A stretch of DNA of 64,000 nt from Medicago truncatula. Taxonomy: Eukaryota > Streptophyta > Magnoliopsida > Fabales > Fabaceae. The position numbers were made by a program, and so were the translations under genes. The stretch is taken from NCBI RefSeq assembly GCF_003473485.1, contig NC_053044.1, positions 50,012,091-50,076,090 on the forward strand. Reading direction: 5' to 3'. Of the stretch, positions 61,501-64,000 are shown in pieces (the stretch's first letter is position 1; the number at the start of each line of letters is the position of its first letter). The notes beneath the pieces were generated by a model. The model made no database searches and was not told where the DNA came from. It saw only the letters and a program-made list of their open reading frames with translations.

Positions 61501-62110
61501 TTATTGAAAACCAATAGAAGAAGTCTTATTTTAGAAAAATTACTCTTTTTTTTTTTTTTTAAATTGTTCATTACCTTAAATAAGATAGAGTTAAATCTCG
61601 TTTGACATTTTTTAACTAAAGATAACTCTAGATGAGTTAAGAGAATGATCAATTTTAAGAGGGAGAAGAGCCATTTTCTTATACTAAATGTGATAGAAGG
61701 AGAAAAGGTTTTACAAAGTGAGAGCTATTTTTTTTTAAAAGGAAGTGAGCGCTATTGTTTTCATATAAATCATAACTTTTTGGATTTGTCAAGCCACGGA
61801 AGAAAAAAATATCAATTTTTCTTTTGTTAAACTTAAATGTGTTTTTCCGTCCAAATAAGTAAGTTTGATAAATAGTAGTTTTTTAGAAAAAAAGAAGTTC
61901 TCTTGTGAAAATTGCTGAAGAGGTATTGATTAAAAATCAATGAAAAACATTGATCCGAGGTGAGAGTTCAATAGGTTTTTTTTTTTTTTTAAGGAGAATT
62001 CAATAGGTTTGTTAGTACAAAAAATACCTATTGAAAATTACCTTCCGATAATTTGAGCAATTTGGAGGTTACAAGAGACCCATCTCTTAAAAAGTGGGTG
62101 ATTCATTGTT
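58521..62110. other. Intergenic stretch without a recognised gene
   Basis: AT-rich throughout. Open frames at 61257-61652 (-) and 61645-61830 (+) are low-complexity and give no recognisable protein. Poly-T and poly-A runs near 61545-61560 and 61978-61992 look like decayed retroelement tails. Confidence 0.35.
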
Positions 62111-62112
62111 GA

Positions 62113-62280
62113 GTTGGATCATGATGTTTTGAGTGAAGACACCTTCTTTTGATATTATATTTCTATATAATTTGAATTATAAAATTGGATTATGATGTTT
62201 TGAGCGAAGACACCTTCTTTTAATATCATATTGAGTTTCTCTCGTCCTATATAATTCGAATTATAAAATTCAAACAACAT
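62113..62280. repeat. Imperfect tandem duplication, unit about 75-90 bp
   Basis: TTGGATCATGATGTTTTGAG.GAAGACACCTTCTTTTGAT is followed by TATATAATTTGAATTATAAAATT, and both blocks then repeat in order with an 18-bp insertion. Confidence 0.7.
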
Positions 62281-62511
62281 AAACACCTTATAAAATCTTC
62301 CAAAATACATTAAAATATTTAAGATTTAAGAATCCAAACAAAACGTGTAAGAAACTCAGGGTGGTGGGAAAAGTAACTGCCTTGAGAGAATGGACTCATA
62401 CAGGAACACTAAAACAAGCCCATAACTCCATACTCTCGAACTCATATTAAGTTAACCAAAAAATAAACAGATTAATTTGCGCATCAGTGGTGCTGGCTAG
62501 CAATAGTTTCT

Positions 62512-62873
62512 TGACTAAAATATTGTTTTGATCCCAGCAAATATGCCTCATTTTAGTTTTATTTTCGGTAAAATAAATTTTTTATTTTTGGTCCCTGCAA
62601 AAAAAATAGTCCCTTCAGAGACTATTTTCAAAAGTAAAATATTTTGTAGGGACCTTTTTAAAAATCAAAAGATTTTACAGGGACTATTTTTCTAATAAAT
62701 GAGTGACAGTCATCATGTGTCATGTGTGCAAATCATAACAAAAGTGGGACGAATAACCAAAACCAAAACGTAGCATATTTGCAGGGACCAAAAACTAAAA
62801 CAAAAAATTTCAGGGACTAAAACCAAAACGAAACATATTTGCAAGGACCAAAACCATATTTTAGCCTACTTTC
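62512..62873. mobile_element. TIR element with GGCTAAAATATGGTTTTGGTCC-type ends
   Basis: The left end GACTAAAATATTGTTTTGATCC and inverted right end GGCTAAAATATGGTTTTGGTCC share more than 30 bp with GCAAATATG following. Blocks such as TTTTTGGTCCCTGCAAA and CAGGGACC alternate in both orientations. The target duplication is uncertain. Confidence 0.65.
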
Positions 62874-62875
62874 TT

Positions 62876-63890
62876 TTCAACACTTTCAAATACTCACTTT
62901 TTTTTATTGGTTTAAATCAAGGTGGGTCTTACACTTTAGAAATGTGTTCAACTTAAAGTGGTGTGACATACATTAATTTTAGACTATTACTTTTCCCAAC
63001 CTATGGCCTTCTCCCGCGCCCTGTAAAATTTTCAAAAATGCCCATGTGCATTCCGGATTTTAAAATCCGGATTCATGTTTACTATTTCGGATTTTATAAT
63101 TCGGACAATTCTTATGTATAATCAGCCATCAGACTCTCACATTTCAGCAGTTTTGAGTTTTGCTTTTAAAAATAACAAAAAAAAAAACGAAGTAAAAAAT
63201 GCTAAAAACCTGTCAAATAAAATCATAAAAATATAAAAATAGCACAAATTTTTTTTAAAAATCAAATAAAACTAATGCAAATTTTTTCAGATTTTTCTAA
63301 GAATATGAAAAATGGGTCTAAACGATGGAATTTTGGATTCTGAGGGGCGGAGTCCCGTAAGAAATTGATTCTATGGGAGTGATGGTCCTTGAATTTTTTC
63401 TGATTTTCTGGGAAAGTTTCGGAGCAATCCGATCAAGTAGTCCGAAAATCCGATTTTTGACTAAGAACAAGTAACAATGACCCAAAACAGAAGAATGAGA
63501 GTAAGGAAGATTAATATTGTCCCTAAAATGACTATCCATGTTTAGAATTTGTGCTGATACAGTTCGGATTATATAATCCGAACTGTTTTACTTTGAAAAA
63601 TGGTGTTTAGGGGGTTTCCAGATTATGTAATCCGGAAACATCATGTAACGTGTCCTATTTTTTGAAGTTTCCGGTTTTATAAAATCCGGAAAAATCCGTT
63701 ACTCATTTTTTCATCATTTAACAAAAGAAAACATCATTCCAGATTAGAATGCTCCGAGGGTAATTTTAGGAAAAAAAAATAGGGTGCGCGAGGAAAGACA
63801 TAGGGTGGGAAAAATAATGCTCTTAATTTTATCCAATAAAAAAGTAAGTGTTAGATAGAGTGTTCAAAAGAGTATCATAACATTCATCTT
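62876..63890. mobile_element. MITE of the 16692 family, split by a second element
   Basis: The left part (TCTTTTCAACACTTTCAAATACTCAC and TTATTGG) and inverted right part (CTCTTTTGAACACTCTATCTAACACTTAC and TTATTGG) match the CAACACTCTCTCAAACACTCACTC...TTATTGG ends of the MITE at 16692-16879. Its middle is interrupted by the element at 62990-63823. Confidence 0.55.
62990..63823. mobile_element. TIR element rich in ATCCGGAT palindromes
   Basis: The left end TTTTCCCAACCTATGGCCTT with CTCCCGCGCCCT is an imperfect inverted match to the right end (TTTTCCCACCCTATGTCTTT with CCTCGCGCACCCT on the other strand). The inside has five palindromic CGGATT..AATCCG sites. A minus-strand frame at 63318-63539 includes LVKNRIFGLLDRIAPKLSQK but is not assignable. 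Confidence 0.65.
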
Positions 63891-64000
63891 TACACATTAT
63901 TGGCATGTGGTTTCATTAAATATGTTAACTAATTCAATCTACATAGCCATCCACGAATTATTAAAAATAAATGGTTAAGCTGTTTAATTATTTTTATTAT

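Noticed and set aside
61257..61652. 131-codon minus-strand frame
   Set aside because: Leucine/lysine-rich low complexity produced by A/T tracts, spans a poly-T run, and has no family resemblance.
1..64000. CRISPR array, bacterial operon, phage or organellar origin
   Set aside because: No regularly spaced repeats, and spliceosomal introns and plant nuclear families occur throughout.
1..64000. Biosynthetic gene cluster
   Set aside because: The six host genes (kinase, tubulin complex, membrane protein, cupredoxin, MYB, DUF617) share no pathway.

Overview
The window looks like nuclear DNA of a flowering plant, most probably a papilionoid legume of the Medicago/Trifolium type. The base composition is AT-rich, genes are intron-rich with GT-AG junctions, and the proteins are plant families (MAPKKK5-like kinase, GCP5, R2R3-MYB, MIZ1/DUF617, phytocyanin). 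The repeats are also plant-like: Helitrons, Stowaway, hAT, Harbinger and Mutator-type MITEs, a tRNA-derived SINE and Ty1-copia and LINE debris. The species assignment is inference; no species marker was tested.

Gene layout: (1) 204-5750 (+), a 12-exon MAPKKK5-like kinase of 700 residues; (2) 8097-18273 (+), a 15-exon gamma-tubulin complex component 5 of 1001 residues; (3) 22956-23351 (+), a small single-pass membrane protein; (4) 28119-28781 (+), a two-exon phytocyanin that has lost its copper ligands; (5) 39606-40286 (-), an intronless R2R3-MYB of subgroup 22 type; (6) 54172-54885 (-), an intronless MIZU-KUSSEI 1-like (DUF617) protein. All six have complete, consistent reading frames. They are independent loci; nothing suggests an operon or metabolic cluster.

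The rest is mostly transposon-derived. GCP5 introns hold an RTE LINE tail, a Harbinger MITE, a copia LTR with a MITE in it, a hAT MITE with a second MITE in it, and a SINE with 15-bp target duplications. At 29.9-36.7 kb lies a Helitron cluster. An inner Helitron (31022-36595, minus strand) carries PIF1-helicase and RPA-like remnants plus one exon of a CWC16/Saf4-type splicing-factor gene. It sits in an (AT)n tract of a probable outer Helitron (30313-36653). Four copies of one long foldback family (6.0, 36.8, 46.1 and 50.8 kb) share GGGTTAATA ends, and two have 9-bp target duplications. A 2.24-kb element at 49890-52131 has inverted ends of about 430 bp and a perfect 10-bp duplication, and contains a truncated member of that family.

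The last 9 kb (55-64 kb) has no convincing host gene. It holds a LINE zf-RVT/RNase H remnant and several MITEs, one with five near-perfect palindromes. Exon coordinates were worked out by hand from reading frame and splice consensus, without transcript evidence. No wholly new biological system was identified; the strongest novelty candidates are the Helitron gene capture and the nested long-TIR elements.
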